Positions 1 through 9,213 are shown, counted from the stretch's first letter. The stretch is DNA of 64,000 bases from Granulosicoccus sp045110475 (GCA_045110475.1 JBGCGC010000139.1:1-64000); one strand, 5' to 3'. Numbers and translations: made by a program. The notes: generated by a model from the sequence alone, not told the origin.

Positions 1-140
1 CACTTCGGCCAGTTTTACCGCTCATTTTCGTTACTTAGGCCCACTAAGCGCCTCAAATGAGCGATAAAACTGACTCGAATTGGGACTGCTCTCGCGACGG
101 TATTTTCTACGGGGCCGCCTCCGGCCGCGCAGACTCCTAG
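1..140 (-). repeat. Long palindromic element, family 1, copy 1 (cut by window start)
   Basis: Seen: read on the minus strand it begins CTAGGAGTCTGCGCGG and contains two arms built round CGCTCATTT that pair with each other (AGTTTTAYCGCTCATTT against its complement). It matches the element at 9285-9450 almost base for base over the shared stretch, apart from one substitution near the loop and an extra 15-nt GC-rich module next to the terminus. The window starts inside the element, so one outer arm is missing. It ends 7 bp past the stop codon of the glycosyltransferase gene. Function is not known; it could be a MITE-like mobile element or a structured 3'-end RNA. Confidence 0.8.
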
Positions 141-147
141 CGTATTA

Positions 148-1005
148 CTAACACTGTTCGGGTAGCAGGTCTGAATAGTCGGTTTCCAGAGCGTGAAGCA
201 GCGAGTCATTGCTGTGCTTGCGTGCGCCACTTTTTACAATATGAAGTTTTGTCAGAAAAGTCTGATAAGCCAGCGTTGTTTGTTGTTTATCAAGACTGCC
301 ACCACGTAGAATTTTGGCGAGGGACTGTAGTCTGAATCGATCCATGATGGGGAAGCGATGCGACAATTGGTCTTCATGTCCTCCCGTCTTCGTCAACAGT
401 GGCTTATCCACGAAAGTAACGGCTTCGTGAGCGCACACTCTGAGCCACAGATCGTAGTCTTCACAGGCGGGTAAGGATTCGTCAAACAGACCATGCTCAG
501 CAAAGACATCGCGATGTATCAGTACAGCTGATGGTGAGATTGCACATAGCGGCAGGCAATGTTCGAAAATATGGCCACCGTGTTTCTGATGCTTGTGTTT
601 CTGATTAACGCGTTTGCCATTTCTTACCCACAGCTCATCACAATGACAAAATCGACTGTCAGCCTGTGTCTCGAGTGCTTGTTTTTGTATCGCGATTTTT
701 TCCGGATGCCAAAAGTCATCACTATCGAGCAATGCGATCCACCTGCCTGTGGCCTTCTCTATTCCTCTGTTTCTGGCATGAGAAACGCCACGATTGCCTT
801 GTGTGATAACAGTGAGTGGGGCTCCATGCTGCGCCAGCCACATAGAGGTTTCATCGGTTGAGCCATCATCGACAACCACGATTTCATGAACATCGAACGT
901 CTGATTTACCACTGAGGTAATCGCCCGTTCTAAAACAGTCAGGCGATTATGGGTCGGGATAATGACTGATACGGTAAATGATTCTGAGGATTTATAAGCT
1001 GGCAT
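148..1005 (-). CDS. Family 2 glycosyltransferase
   Basis: A GT2 (GT-A fold) enzyme of 285 residues that would transfer a sugar from a nucleotide-sugar to an acceptor on the cytoplasmic side of the membrane. The N-terminus shows the nucleotide-binding strand SVIIPTHNR (about residues 13-21), VVVDDGSTDET (about 43-53) and the metal-binding DSDD (94-97), all typical of the family; an acceptor-side CEDYDLWLR motif follows. An in-frame TTG at 1047 would lengthen the protein by 14 residues and overlap the upstream gene; the ATG at 1005 leaves a 19-bp gap and is preferred. It follows the deacylase gene and may be co-transcribed. Donor and acceptor cannot be told from sequence. Confidence 0.85.
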   Translation of the reverse strand: MPAYKSSESFTVSVIIPTHNRLTVLERAITSVVNQTFDVHEIVVVDDGSTDETSMWLAQHGAPLTVITQGNRGVSHARNRGIEKATGRWIALLDSDDFWHPEKIAIQKQALETQADSRFCHCDELWVRNGKRVNQKHKHQKHGGHIFEHCLPLCAISPSAVLIHRDVFAEHGLFDESLPACEDYDLWLRVCAHEAVTFVDKPLLTKTGGHEDQLSHRFPIMDRFRLQSLAKILRGGSLDKQQTTLAYQTFLTKLHIVKSGARKHSNDSLLHALETDYSDLLPEQC

Positions 1006-1024
1006 ACCTGCAGTGTACTGACTT

Positions 1025-2104
1025 TCAGCTTTGTACTTCCTCTGCAAGTATGGCTAATAAATCCCCCTCGTTAACGAACCCACCTGGGTGAGAGGCGATC
1101 ATGGTGGCATTTCGTGGTGTATGGACAGCGATGCTGTCGAGCCTGGTGTCAGTCAGGGAAACAATATTCGCCATGGCTTGCTCTTTCCATACATTCTCGC
1201 CCAGATACACCAGTGGCTCGTAAAGGCCGCTTGTGGATGCATGTACGTAGTACGATTCATCCCGAACCTCTAGCAGTCTGGTAGAGGCAAGTTGCAGATC
1301 ATCCTTGAGCATTGCCTTGTGTCGCAAAACGTTCAGGCAGCCAGTGCAGGCAATGTCAAGTGATTTTGGACCATACACGCCGCCACCACCCAGTTCTGCC
1401 TGTAGATAGTCCTTGCCCAATGCGTTGACAGCACCCTGAAGGCAACTATCCGGAGCACTGGCTGGAAGCCTCAGACTGTTGGGAGCGCCGAAGGCTATCA
1501 TGGCGCTCTCGCAGCGGGTTGTCTGTTCGGCGTCGGCACTAAAGCGAACCGCTGCACTGGGTATGAATTGAAGGTGCTGTCCACCTGATCGCAAATCGAT
1601 AACAAGATCACTGGGTTTAATAAAGTGCCGGGTAATGGCGAATGCCAGCCTTTCACTACAGGAGCCATCCTGGTTTCCGGGAAATGCGTAGTCCAGGTTT
1701 AGCCCATCTGCAAGAATTTCACGTTTACCGTCTTTCATGCCATGCGTGTTGAGGCAAGGCAGGATGTACAAGGTTCCATGGATTGCTTCATCGGTTAGCT
1801 GTCTGGCCAGCCGTTGAAGCGTTAGTGTGCCTTCGTACTCATCACCGTGTAACCCCGCGAGCAGTGTGATCACAGGGCCTGGCTTGTGACCTTTAATAAT
1901 GCATACCGGTATACGTATCTGGTAGGGGGATCTGGCGTGAGCCACAGCAGATAATTGCAGGTGGCCATGCTGTTTGCCCACCGCATTGGAATCGACGGTA
2001 AGTTGCACGCCTGCGCACCCTGGAAATACGCCAGAGGCGGGGCTGTAGTGATCAGCAAGGTCCAGATCGATATCGGTGGTACGGTTGTGTCTGATGTTTG
2101 TCAT
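1025..2104 (-). CDS. DoeB/AstE-like deacylase family protein with altered zinc site
   Basis: 359 residues, succinylglutamate desuccinylase/aspartoacylase superfamily. It resembles DoeB (N-acetyl-diaminobutyrate deacetylase of ectoine breakdown): GLHGDEYEG (84-92), the FPG turn at 141-143, ELGGGGV and a C-terminal beta domain ending in EGDLLA. The first two zinc ligands of the family (His86, Glu89) are present. The third, a His in the family's DLHSGG motif, is Arg172 here (DLRSGG), and the usual NR before the FPG turn is replaced by DYA. The family fold is therefore clear, but normal zinc hydrolase activity is doubtful. It is divergent from the SLC13 permease gene, sharing a 158-bp intergenic region. 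No other ectoine genes are in view. Confidence 0.75.
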   Translation of the reverse strand: MTNIRHNRTTDIDLDLADHYSPASGVFPGCAGVQLTVDSNAVGKQHGHLQLSAVAHARSPYQIRIPVCIIKGHKPGPVITLLAGLHGDEYEGTLTLQRLARQLTDEAIHGTLYILPCLNTHGMKDGKREILADGLNLDYAFPGNQDGSCSERLAFAITRHFIKPSDLVIDLRSGGQHLQFIPSAAVRFSADAEQTTRCESAMIAFGAPNSLRLPASAPDSCLQGAVNALGKDYLQAELGGGGVYGPKSLDIACTGCLNVLRHKAMLKDDLQLASTRLLEVRDESYYVHASTSGLYEPLVYLGENVWKEQAMANIVSLTDTRLDSIAVHTPRNATMIASHPGGFVNEGDLLAILAEEVQS

Positions 2105-2262
2105 GGTGTGTTAGCGAGGCGGGTATGTATACAGGCATGTTTCCTGAAACACACCAACATACCGTGTAGGAAACTTCGGCCGTTCAGACGATTGAAAAAA
2201 GATGCAAAACCCATGCAACCTGATTATGTATCATTGAAAAGCCCTTTCGGACTAGCCCTGCC

Positions 2263-4041
2263 ATGACCACGTATCAGATTCTGATCAGCGGTATCCTGTT
2301 GCTCACCATGCTGTTCTTTGTATGGGGAAAGTGGCGCTATGATCTTGTGGCCATGTCTGCGTTGATGGCTTGTGTGATTGTCGGGCTTGTGCCAGCAGAT
2401 GCTGCCTTCGAAGGTTTTGGTCATCCTGCGGTGGTCACTGTTGCCGCGGTCCTGATAATCAGTAGTGCACTAAGAGACGCTGGCGTCGTGGATGAGGTAG
2501 CCAGCAGAATAAGCCACTTGACGACAACCCCCATATTGCACATAGCTTCGTTGACTGCTGTAGTGACAGTCGCCTCGGCTTTCATGAATAACGTCGGTGC
2601 ATTAGCTCTGTTGTTACCCATCGCCATTTCCACGGCTCAGGAACGTCAGCGTTCACCAGCCCTCATTCTGATGCCGCTGGCTTTCGGTAGCCTTCTGGGC
2701 GGTATGATGACGCTGATAGGTACGCCACCCAATATCATCATTGCCAGTATTAGGGCAGACTACGCCGGCGAGCCGTTTGGCATGTTTGATTTTGCACCAG
2801 TGGGCTTGCCCATAGCGCTTGTCGGGTTCGCTTTCGTGACTCTGCTGGGATGGCGGCTTATTCCACGTGCAAGGCTTGAATTCAAGGACGATGGGTCTGC
2901 TCTGTCAGCAGGTGTCTATCTGACTGAGGCGTTTGTCCCGGTATCCTCGTCACTGGTTGGCAAGACGCTGGGTGAGTTTGACAGCCTTGGTGAAGACAAT
3001 GTAGAGCTAATAGGTGTTGCTGGTAAACGACGCTTTGCACGAGCGGTTCGCGCTGATTACCAGATAGCCGAAGAGGATATCCTGATACTGCGTGCCAACC
3101 CGGATGATCTTAAATCGTTTCTCGACAGGCACGAACTAGAGCTGCGCAGTACGGCATCGCCCACTTTTGTCCAGCCCTCTCCTGATAATGAAATCATGGC
3201 AGAGGGTGTAGTGCGTAACAATTCACCATTGGTGGGAAAAGGTGTGGAACACATTCGTCGACAGACAGGACGTACTCTGGCCCTTGTTGGGCTTGCACGT
3301 CAGGGCCGCCCCGTCACGCAACGTTTGCGACAACAGGTGTTTAGAGAGGGTGATGTTCTGTTGCTGCATGGCGATAGTGATTCTGTGGATGGCCAGTTTG
3401 GTGTGTTGGGGTTGTGGCCATTGATGCGTCGGCCCATCAATCTGAATCGCACACGAAAAATAGCGCTGGCCAGTGGTATTTTCGGTATTGCCATTGTTCT
3501 GGGTATTGCTGGTTTAGTCAGTTTGCCGGTTGCGTTTATCCTTGCTGTTGGCGCTTATGTGATGACAGGAATCCTTACGGTCAGAAAAATCTACGATGAT
3601 ATCGACTGGCCGGTGATCGTCTTGCTGGCAGCCATGATTCCGGTGGGCAACGCCTTGACCACAACGGGTACAACACAACTGGTAGCCGAAGGGCTGATCT
3701 CAGTCACTGAAGGTTTGTCCATTCCGATCATACTGACGCTACTACTGGTTGTGACCATGCTGTTGTCAGATGTTATTAACAATGCGGCTACCGCCTTGGT
3801 GATGGCACCGCTGGCTATTGCAATGGCAGAGGCTCTGCAAGTTAGTGCGGATCCGTTTCTGATGTCGGTTGCCGTGGGTGCTTCTTGTGCGTTTCTGACG
3901 CCCATCGGGCATCAGTGTAATACGCTGGTGATGGGGCCTGGTGGTTATAAGTTCAGCGATTATTGGCGTGTCGGCTTGCCTTTGGAAATCATAATTGTTG
4001 CCATCAGCATACCGACTATCCTGTGGGCCTGGCCGCTCTAG
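2263..4041 (+). CDS. SLC13/DASS-family anion permease with two RCK_C domains
   Basis: 592-residue inner-membrane protein. Hydrophobic segments fill roughly residues 1-200 and 400-592. The two re-entrant loop signatures of the DASS family are visible as IGTPPN (first half) and TPIGHQCN (second half), which in this family bind Na+ and the substrate. Between the halves are two tandem TrkA-C (RCK_C) regulatory domains, about residues 215-300 and 310-390, as in SAC1-type sulfate and dicarboxylate permeases. Expected role: sodium-coupled uptake of sulfate or a di/tricarboxylate; the exact anion is unknown. It is divergent from the DoeB-like gene and 33 bp ahead of csaA. Confidence 0.85.
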   Translation: MTTYQILISGILLLTMLFFVWGKWRYDLVAMSALMACVIVGLVPADAAFEGFGHPAVVTVAAVLIISSALRDAGVVDEVASRISHLTTTPILHIASLTAVVTVASAFMNNVGALALLLPIAISTAQERQRSPALILMPLAFGSLLGGMMTLIGTPPNIIIASIRADYAGEPFGMFDFAPVGLPIALVGFAFVTLLGWRLIPRARLEFKDDGSALSAGVYLTEAFVPVSSSLVGKTLGEFDSLGEDNVELIGVAGKRRFARAVRADYQIAEEDILILRANPDDLKSFLDRHELELRSTASPTFVQPSPDNEIMAEGVVRNNSPLVGKGVEHIRRQTGRTLALVGLARQGRPVTQRLRQQVFREGDVLLLHGDSDSVDGQFGVLGLWPLMRRPINLNRTRKIALASGIFGIAIVLGIAGLVSLPVAFILAVGAYVMTGILTVRKIYDDIDWPVIVLLAAMIPVGNALTTTGTTQLVAEGLISVTEGLSIPIILTLLLVVTMLLSDVINNAATALVMAPLAIAMAEALQVSADPFLMSVAVGASCAFLTPIGHQCNTLVMGPGGYKFSDYWRVGLPLEIIIVAISIPTILWAWPL

Positions 4042-4053
4042 CCTGGATTATTT
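4039..4053 (+). repeat. Terminal sequence of palindrome family 2, left of csaA
   Basis: TAGCCTGGATTATTT begins at the SLC13 stop codon. Its first 14 bases are identical to the left end of the long palindrome at 55848. An inverted partner lies at 4423-4443, so csaA sits between the two. A partial duplication (CTGGATTATTTGGA) follows directly. Confidence 0.55.
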
Positions 4054-4074
4054 CTGGATTATTTGGAGACATGA

Positions 4075-4413
4075 ATGGATATGATCGAATGGAACGACTT
4101 TGCCCGCGTACAATTATGTGCCGGTACCATTGTCGCTGTAGAGCGTTTTCCGGAGGCGCGAAAACCGGCGTGGAAACTCACCATAGACTTTGGTGAGACG
4201 ATTGGTCAGCGTCGTTCCAGTGCGCAAATTACCGAGCTGTACGACGAGCAAGCACTGATAGGGCAGCAGGTCATGGCGGTGGTCAATTTTCCGAAAAAAC
4301 AAATCGGCCCTTTCATGTCAGAGTGTCTGGTGACCGGCATGCCACGCGAAGATGGCTCTATCGTTCTGGTTGCTCCGCTGGAGCCGGTGCCAGATGGCAC
4401 GCAGCTTTGTTAA
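4075..4413 (+). CDS. csaA: CsaA-type tRNA-binding domain protein
   Basis: 112 residues, the usual length for CsaA, a small homodimeric OB-fold protein related to the C-terminal tRNA-binding domain of Trbp111 and methionyl-tRNA synthetase. CsaA is described as a tRNA-binding, export-chaperone-like protein. Family features visible are the start VQLCAGTIV (about 12-20), the basic WKLTIDFGE strand, QITELY and a VNFPKKQIGPFMSE segment that normally binds RNA. GGAG at 4064-4067 gives suitable spacing to the ATG at 4075; a second ATG at 4081 is possible. The gene is bracketed by inverted copies of a repeat terminus (4039 and 4423). Confidence 0.88.
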   Translation: MDMIEWNDFARVQLCAGTIVAVERFPEARKPAWKLTIDFGETIGQRRSSAQITELYDEQALIGQQVMAVVNFPKKQIGPFMSECLVTGMPREDGSIVLVAPLEPVPDGTQLC

Positions 4414-4422
4414 CCCTGGTGA

Positions 4423-4443
4423 TTTCATGAATAGTCCAGGCTA
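4423..4443 (-). repeat. Terminal sequence of palindrome family 2, right of csaA
   Basis: On the minus strand this reads TAGCCTGGACTATTCATGAA, matching the ends of the palindrome at 55848-56085 and inverted relative to the copy at 4039. It runs directly into the minimal family 1 palindrome at 4441. The same order (family 2 end, then family 1 end) is found at 56065-56100. Confidence 0.6.
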
Positions 4444-4467
4444 GGAGTCTGCCGCGCAGACTCCTAG
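4441..4467. repeat. Minimal family 1 palindrome (27 bp)
   Basis: CTAGGAGTCTG, a 5-nt centre (CCGCG), then CAGACTCCTAG: 11-bp perfect arms. It is what would remain if the two termini of a family 1 element were joined and the interior lost. It lies between csaA and the convergent gene at 4536, so it could also act as a transcript-end hairpin. Confidence 0.75.
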
Positions 4468-4535
4468 TGTTAACTACTGTCACAAGTTGAACCACGTCGA
4501 TAAATCCGGGTTGACGCATCCCGAGTACCTAAGCG

Positions 4536-5444
4536 CTACTGGGTTTGCGTTTCGCTTTCAAGAGATGTGGCTTCACTTAAAGACTGAACACTTGTATCGC
4601 TGGTATTGCAAACGTACCGGTGAGGGGTGCGTTCTTTCATCATGCCGTTGCGGCCGGTGGGCGTCAGATGTTGTGTACCAAAGCATTCCAGTTCCAGTTG
4701 ATCAACCAGCCGTGTGTGTACTTCCAGAGTGCCTTCGACCGATATGGAATGAATGATGGCGGATGTCACAGGCATCTCGCTAACGACGTGTGTTGCCAGA
4801 TCATCGATTTTGGTCGCGACACTCCATTCGCTACCGTTGTCATCAATAATCTCCGTAAAATTGGTGCTGTCTGTGAAAAACTGAAAAGCAATTTTCCCTG
4901 ACTCTTCATCGACTAGTGTGCTGGCGACTGCCTTGACTGCCGTTAACCGGTAGGGTGGATTTGATTGTTCTCCTTCCTCGATCAGAGCCTTTAGACGCTG
5001 ATCCAGAATAAGACGCTGCGAGGTTGATAATTTGTCTATTCCATCACGGTCAGGCCAGGTGTTACAGGAGTAGTTCCAGAGATCGGTATATTTGTCGCGA
5101 AGCTCATAGGCGCGAGTAGAGCAGAAGAGTGTGTCGTTGCGGGCGTACCACTTTACGTCACGCACTCCACTGTCAAGATAGGTGACGCTCACTTCACACA
5201 AGTATTCCTGACCGGGGATATCGACACGCAGGTATCTGATATCGCCGGAGTTATTGCACTGGAATTCCAGGGCTGATGCAGTTGACCATAGGGTGAGCGC
5301 CAGCCAGGCAAGACCTGCACACACCGCGTACCGCACGTTTTTTTTGAGGATTTTTCCGGGGGCTGTTCTATTAATGCCCCCATTTACCACGGGCCTTGCC
5401 TGCTTAAGACAAGAATGGTTTTGTATGTTTCGCGCTTGTTTCAT
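4536..5444 (-). CDS. Secreted or membrane-anchored protein of unknown function
   Basis: 302 residues, not recognised. A basic N-terminal stretch is followed by a hydrophobic segment (about residues 38-58) ending in ASA, which looks like a signal peptide with an unusually long n-region; the true start may be downstream of the ATG at 5444. The mature part has several cysteines (for example at FQCNN, YLCEV, FCSTR, YSCNT, ECFG and YVCNT), suggesting disulfide bonds in the periplasm. The tail is Ser/Thr/Glu-rich. No catalytic motif is seen. It converges with csaA. Confidence 0.6.
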   Translation of the reverse strand: MKQARNIQNHSCLKQARPVVNGGINRTAPGKILKKNVRYAVCAGLAWLALTLWSTASALEFQCNNSGDIRYLRVDIPGQEYLCEVSVTYLDSGVRDVKWYARNDTLFCSTRAYELRDKYTDLWNYSCNTWPDRDGIDKLSTSQRLILDQRLKALIEEGEQSNPPYRLTAVKAVASTLVDEESGKIAFQFFTDSTNFTEIIDDNGSEWSVATKIDDLATHVVSEMPVTSAIIHSISVEGTLEVHTRLVDQLELECFGTQHLTPTGRNGMMKERTPHRYVCNTSDTSVQSLSEATSLESETQTQ

Positions 5445-5538
5445 TGGGCTCTATCGTTATCGTGTAGCAAGCTCGACTACCCCACCTACCGCATCCCTGG
5501 TGTACAAAAATTCCGAACTCGTAATATAAATGCTTATC

Positions 5539-6531
5539 CTATGGCAATAGTACTATTTTTGGCGCTTCAGTTCTGGCATTGTGTATATCTTTGAACGCAC
5601 TGGCTCCATCGCTTAGTGGTCGCGTTTCAACCCATGATAAATCACCGATTGCCTGGTCGGCGAGAAGATCAAGCGCCGCCTGCAGATCGCTCAGGTTGTA
5701 CGTGTAATTGCCCATAAAAGTGATTTCCTGCAGGGTCAGGCGTCTTGAATCCAGTCCGGGCTCGCTATCCTGCAGTCCGATATGCGATATCACACCACCG
5801 GTGCGCGCCATTGCGCTGGCGGTTTTTCGAGTGGCTCCGCTGCCTACAGCATCGATCACCAATTCGAAGAAATTTTCATCGGGTATTTTTTTGCCAAGTG
5901 GATCATAGACATGGGCATCACACATAGAACTCAGGCTCGTGCGTCGCAGTTGGCTGGTTTCGGAAATGCTGATATGGCGAGCGCCCTTTTGAGCCAGAAG
6001 TAGCGCTGCCAGTGCTCCAATCGCGCCCCCGCCGATAACCAGCGTGCGGCATTCGGATAGGGGACGGCTGAGCACTTTTTCAGCCAGATGAATCGCATGC
6101 AATGACACCGCGGTGGGTTCCATAAGGCTGGCATGAACCGCAGGCAATGAGTCGGGGATGCAGAACAGGTTGCTGTGCGGTACCGCTACCGACTGTGCGT
6201 AGCCGCCATTACGTCCCAGTCCGAGCAAATCCCTGCTGGCGCACAGATTAGGTGAGCCGGCACGACAATCCCGGCACGTACCACAAGTGATTAACGGGTT
6301 GATGGCTACTCGCTTGCCGACATGCTTGCCGCACTCGACCACGCCTGCCAGTTCATGACCCAGAATCATGGGTGGAATGCGCCGGGCATCGTGGCCGTGC
6401 CAGGCATGCATGTCAGAGCCACAGATACCGGATGCTTCAATCTTTACCAGAGACTCGCCATCGGCGATTTCGGGCATAGGCTCTTCACGAAAGTCCATCG
6501 TCTGTGTGCCGGTGTAAACCAGTGCTTTCAT
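5539..6531 (-). CDS. Zinc-dependent medium-chain alcohol/polyol dehydrogenase
   Basis: 330-residue MDR-family NAD(P)-dependent dehydrogenase. Catalytic zinc ligands are visible as Cys37 (GICGSD) and His59-Glu60 (GHE). The structural zinc site has four cysteines at 83, 86, 89 and 97. The Rossmann motif GGGAIG lies near residue 166. The pattern resembles sorbitol, galactitol-1-phosphate and threonine dehydrogenases. It follows the TRAP transporter genes on the same strand (124-bp gap), so it may oxidise the hydroxylated compound they import. The substrate is inferred only. Confidence 0.85.
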   Translation of the reverse strand: MKALVYTGTQTMDFREEPMPEIADGESLVKIEASGICGSDMHAWHGHDARRIPPMILGHELAGVVECGKHVGKRVAINPLITCGTCRDCRAGSPNLCASRDLLGLGRNGGYAQSVAVPHSNLFCIPDSLPAVHASLMEPTAVSLHAIHLAEKVLSRPLSECRTLVIGGGAIGALAALLLAQKGARHISISETSQLRRTSLSSMCDAHVYDPLGKKIPDENFFELVIDAVGSGATRKTASAMARTGGVISHIGLQDSEPGLDSRRLTLQEITFMGNYTYNLSDLQAALDLLADQAIGDLSWVETRPLSDGASAFKDIHNARTEAPKIVLLP

Positions 6532-6655
6532 GATTGCAAATCTCTACTTTTCCTGTTTTTCATGGATATGAGTTAGATGTGTTTCGATGCGCGGTACTGT
6601 GGCGAATAAGAACCGACGCTACCAGACATGTGTAAGCTCAATTGACGCTTATAGC

Positions 6656-9121
6656 TTACCCACCCATGACTTCTGGAAGCCATAGAACAAGTTGCGGGAA
6701 TATGAAGATCAGGGTCAGGCCTAAAAGCTGTACCAGCATGAACTGCATCATTCCTAGATAGATGTCTTTCAGGTCCCATTCCGGCACTACGCCCTTCAGG
6801 AAATAGGCTGAGAGCGCGACCGGGGGTGAAAGCCAGGCGGTTTGCAGATTTACCGCTACCAGAATGCCAAACCAGACCATGAGGTCATAGCGTTCCAGCC
6901 CATGCACCGACAGTGCCTCGACCGTCGGTAGCAGGATAGGAACAACGATCAGAACAATTGGCACCCATTCCAGAGGCCAGCCCAAAAGAAAGATCAGTGC
7001 CATCACCAGCAGCAGGATCAGATAAGGCGACATCTCAAGACCCAGAAGCAACTCAGTCATCATCTTCGGCGTTCCCAGCGCGCTGAATTCGGCGCCAAAG
7101 AAGTTGGAAGCCGCAACCAGAAACATAATCAATACCGTGATTTCCAGCGCTTTGACCAAACTGTCAAAAAAACTGGGAAGCGTGAATTTGCGATAACCGA
7201 TGGAGAGCAGTATCGAACCGAAGGCTCCCATGGCGGCAGCTTCAGCCGGGGTTGCAAAGCCGAGGAGGATCGAGCCCAAAGCGAAAGATATCAGGATCGT
7301 TGGCGGCATCAGGCCGGCGAAAAATTCGTTCCACAGATCAGAGAAGTAGAAGTCATTGGCGTTCTCTTTGTCGTAGATAGGTCGACCCAGATACGCCAGC
7401 AGAACAATGAAAGCACCAAGGATAATGGACATAATCGGCAAGCCACCATCGCCTGTATTCGCAATAATCATGTAGAGGTGAAAAAGAACTGCTATGGGTA
7501 CCGCTAATCGCAAAATGCTCAGGTGTCGGTAGGCAGCGTAGGCCAGGATCATGACAACCAGCATGACGACCAAGCCACCGAAGGGCATCAGTCCGGCAAA
7601 TGCACCGCCTATGCCGAGGCCAAACACGCGACACAGGGTCAGGACGCCGAGGCATATCAAGGCCACTTCAGCGCCGTAAAACCTTGATGTATCCGGTTGG
7701 TCTTCTTCCGCAAGAATGGGCCCAAGTGACGGGTTAAGCCAGCACCGGCCCAATGTATAAATCAAGTACAAAGAGGCCAGCAGGGCGCCTGGAATGAATG
7801 CGCCACGAAATAGATCAAGCGTGGAGACTTCCAGCACGGGACCCATGACGATCAACATGATCGAGGGCGGTATCAAGATGCCCAGGGTGCCACCGGCCGT
7901 TATCGTACCTGCCGCAAGTTTTACGTCATAGCCGGATCGGGTCATCGTAGCACCCGCCATTATGCCGAGCAGTGTCACGGATGCGCCTACGATTCCGGTT
8001 GCTGCGGCAAAGATGGTAGAGACAATCAGTACCGCAATAAACAGAGCGCCTCGTACGCGGGCCATGATCATTTGGATGGATGCGAATAGACGTTCCATCA
8101 AGCCAGCGGCTTCCATTATGATGCCCATCAAGACGAATAGCGGCACGGCCATTAGCTGATCATTGAGCATGGTTGAATTGGTGTTCAACGTCATCAGCAG
8201 TGTGGTGAGTTTGAAATTTGAGCCCCAGATACCAAACACAAAGGCCAGAAAGATCAGCGTGAATGCGATGGGGAAGCCTATGAAAATAACAAACAGCATG
8301 GCACCCAGCATGATCAACCCGATGGTGGGTTTGTCGAGGTTTGGGCGTGCACTCATCAAATCGGTGAACCATTCACCACCGGGTACGAGGTTGGGTACAA
8401 AGACGGCCAGAACCAGCCAGAGCAACGCGATGAGATAGGGTGGCAGAAACCGTACAAACCAGCGTTCGCGTGCCTTGCCCATTTTATGAAAGGCGCGGAA
8501 GATCTCTGGAATACCCTGAATCGTTAGCAGAAAAGCACCCACGGGCATGGCCAGACGTGCAGGCCAGAGCAATGGTCCCCAGGCGCTATCGATTTGCATG
8601 GTTTCGCCCGTTGAAAAGGCCAGCCACCAGAATTTTGTCGAAACAATAGTGAAGAAGATCATGGACGGAATGAATAACAGCAGGTACAGCGTTGCATCAA
8701 CGGTTGCCTGCGTCTTGTCTGACCAGAATCGATAGAGGAAGTCTGCGCGGATATGAACACCGCGCATCAGTCCATAACCGGCGGCTGCCATGAAAAGCAC
8801 ACCAGCGATCATGCGGCTGGTGTCGTAGACCCAAAGCGTGGGTCCAAGATTAAGAGAGCGTGCCAGATCTTCGAAGCCCGCGTTTTGCAGAATAGAGAAG
8901 GAGTTGCGCGAGAAAACTTCAAAGACCACCACGGCGATCAGGGGCACCAGTAACAGCGCGATGATCTGACCTACGCGATAGTTCATGACGTCGATAGCGG
9001 CCGTGATCGGTCGCTGCCAGGCGGTCATGTCGCTGGGCGTTTCACCAGGGGCTTCGGCTCGTCGTTCGGCAATAAGCTCGTCTGCAATTTCCAGATCGTC
9101 TGGATTGGGTTCTTCAGCCAT
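6656..9121 (-). CDS. dctQM: TRAP transporter fused small-large permease (DctQM)
   Basis: 821 residues joining the DctQ small subunit (about 45-225, four membrane segments, motif AAGYGLMRGVHIRAD) to the DctM large subunit (about 255-815, many membrane segments, including GILIPPS and ATPAEAAAMG). Together they form the Na+-driven inner-membrane part of a TRAP transporter, taking substrate from the periplasmic binding protein. In many genomes these are two separate genes; the fusion here is complete and shows no frameshift. The N-terminal 40 residues are acidic and cytoplasmic. The gene lies downstream of dctP, separated by a palindrome and a terminator-like hairpin, and upstream of the dehydrogenase. 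Confidence 0.92.
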   Translation of the reverse strand: MAEEPNPDDLEIADELIAERRAEAPGETPSDMTAWQRPITAAIDVMNYRVGQIIALLLVPLIAVVVFEVFSRNSFSILQNAGFEDLARSLNLGPTLWVYDTSRMIAGVLFMAAAGYGLMRGVHIRADFLYRFWSDKTQATVDATLYLLLFIPSMIFFTIVSTKFWWLAFSTGETMQIDSAWGPLLWPARLAMPVGAFLLTIQGIPEIFRAFHKMGKARERWFVRFLPPYLIALLWLVLAVFVPNLVPGGEWFTDLMSARPNLDKPTIGLIMLGAMLFVIFIGFPIAFTLIFLAFVFGIWGSNFKLTTLLMTLNTNSTMLNDQLMAVPLFVLMGIIMEAAGLMERLFASIQMIMARVRGALFIAVLIVSTIFAAATGIVGASVTLLGIMAGATMTRSGYDVKLAAGTITAGGTLGILIPPSIMLIVMGPVLEVSTLDLFRGAFIPGALLASLYLIYTLGRCWLNPSLGPILAEEDQPDTSRFYGAEVALICLGVLTLCRVFGLGIGGAFAGLMPFGGLVVMLVVMILAYAAYRHLSILRLAVPIAVLFHLYMIIANTGDGGLPIMSIILGAFIVLLAYLGRPIYDKENANDFYFSDLWNEFFAGLMPPTILISFALGSILLGFATPAEAAAMGAFGSILLSIGYRKFTLPSFFDSLVKALEITVLIMFLVAASNFFGAEFSALGTPKMMTELLLGLEMSPYLILLLVMALIFLLGWPLEWVPIVLIVVPILLPTVEALSVHGLERYDLMVWFGILVAVNLQTAWLSPPVALSAYFLKGVVPEWDLKDIYLGMMQFMLVQLLGLTLIFIFPQLVLWLPEVMGG

Positions 9122-9213
9122 AAGGTGGTGTGTCCTTCGTTAGATGGGAATTGAAACCCATGTTCTCTTTTCCCAAGCGTTACATAGATGACGCATGGAA
9201 GACAAGAAAAAGT

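Noticed and set aside
15..230. 71-codon minus-strand ORF at the window start
   Set aside because: It covers the family 1 palindrome and the end of the glycosyltransferase gene; no independent support.
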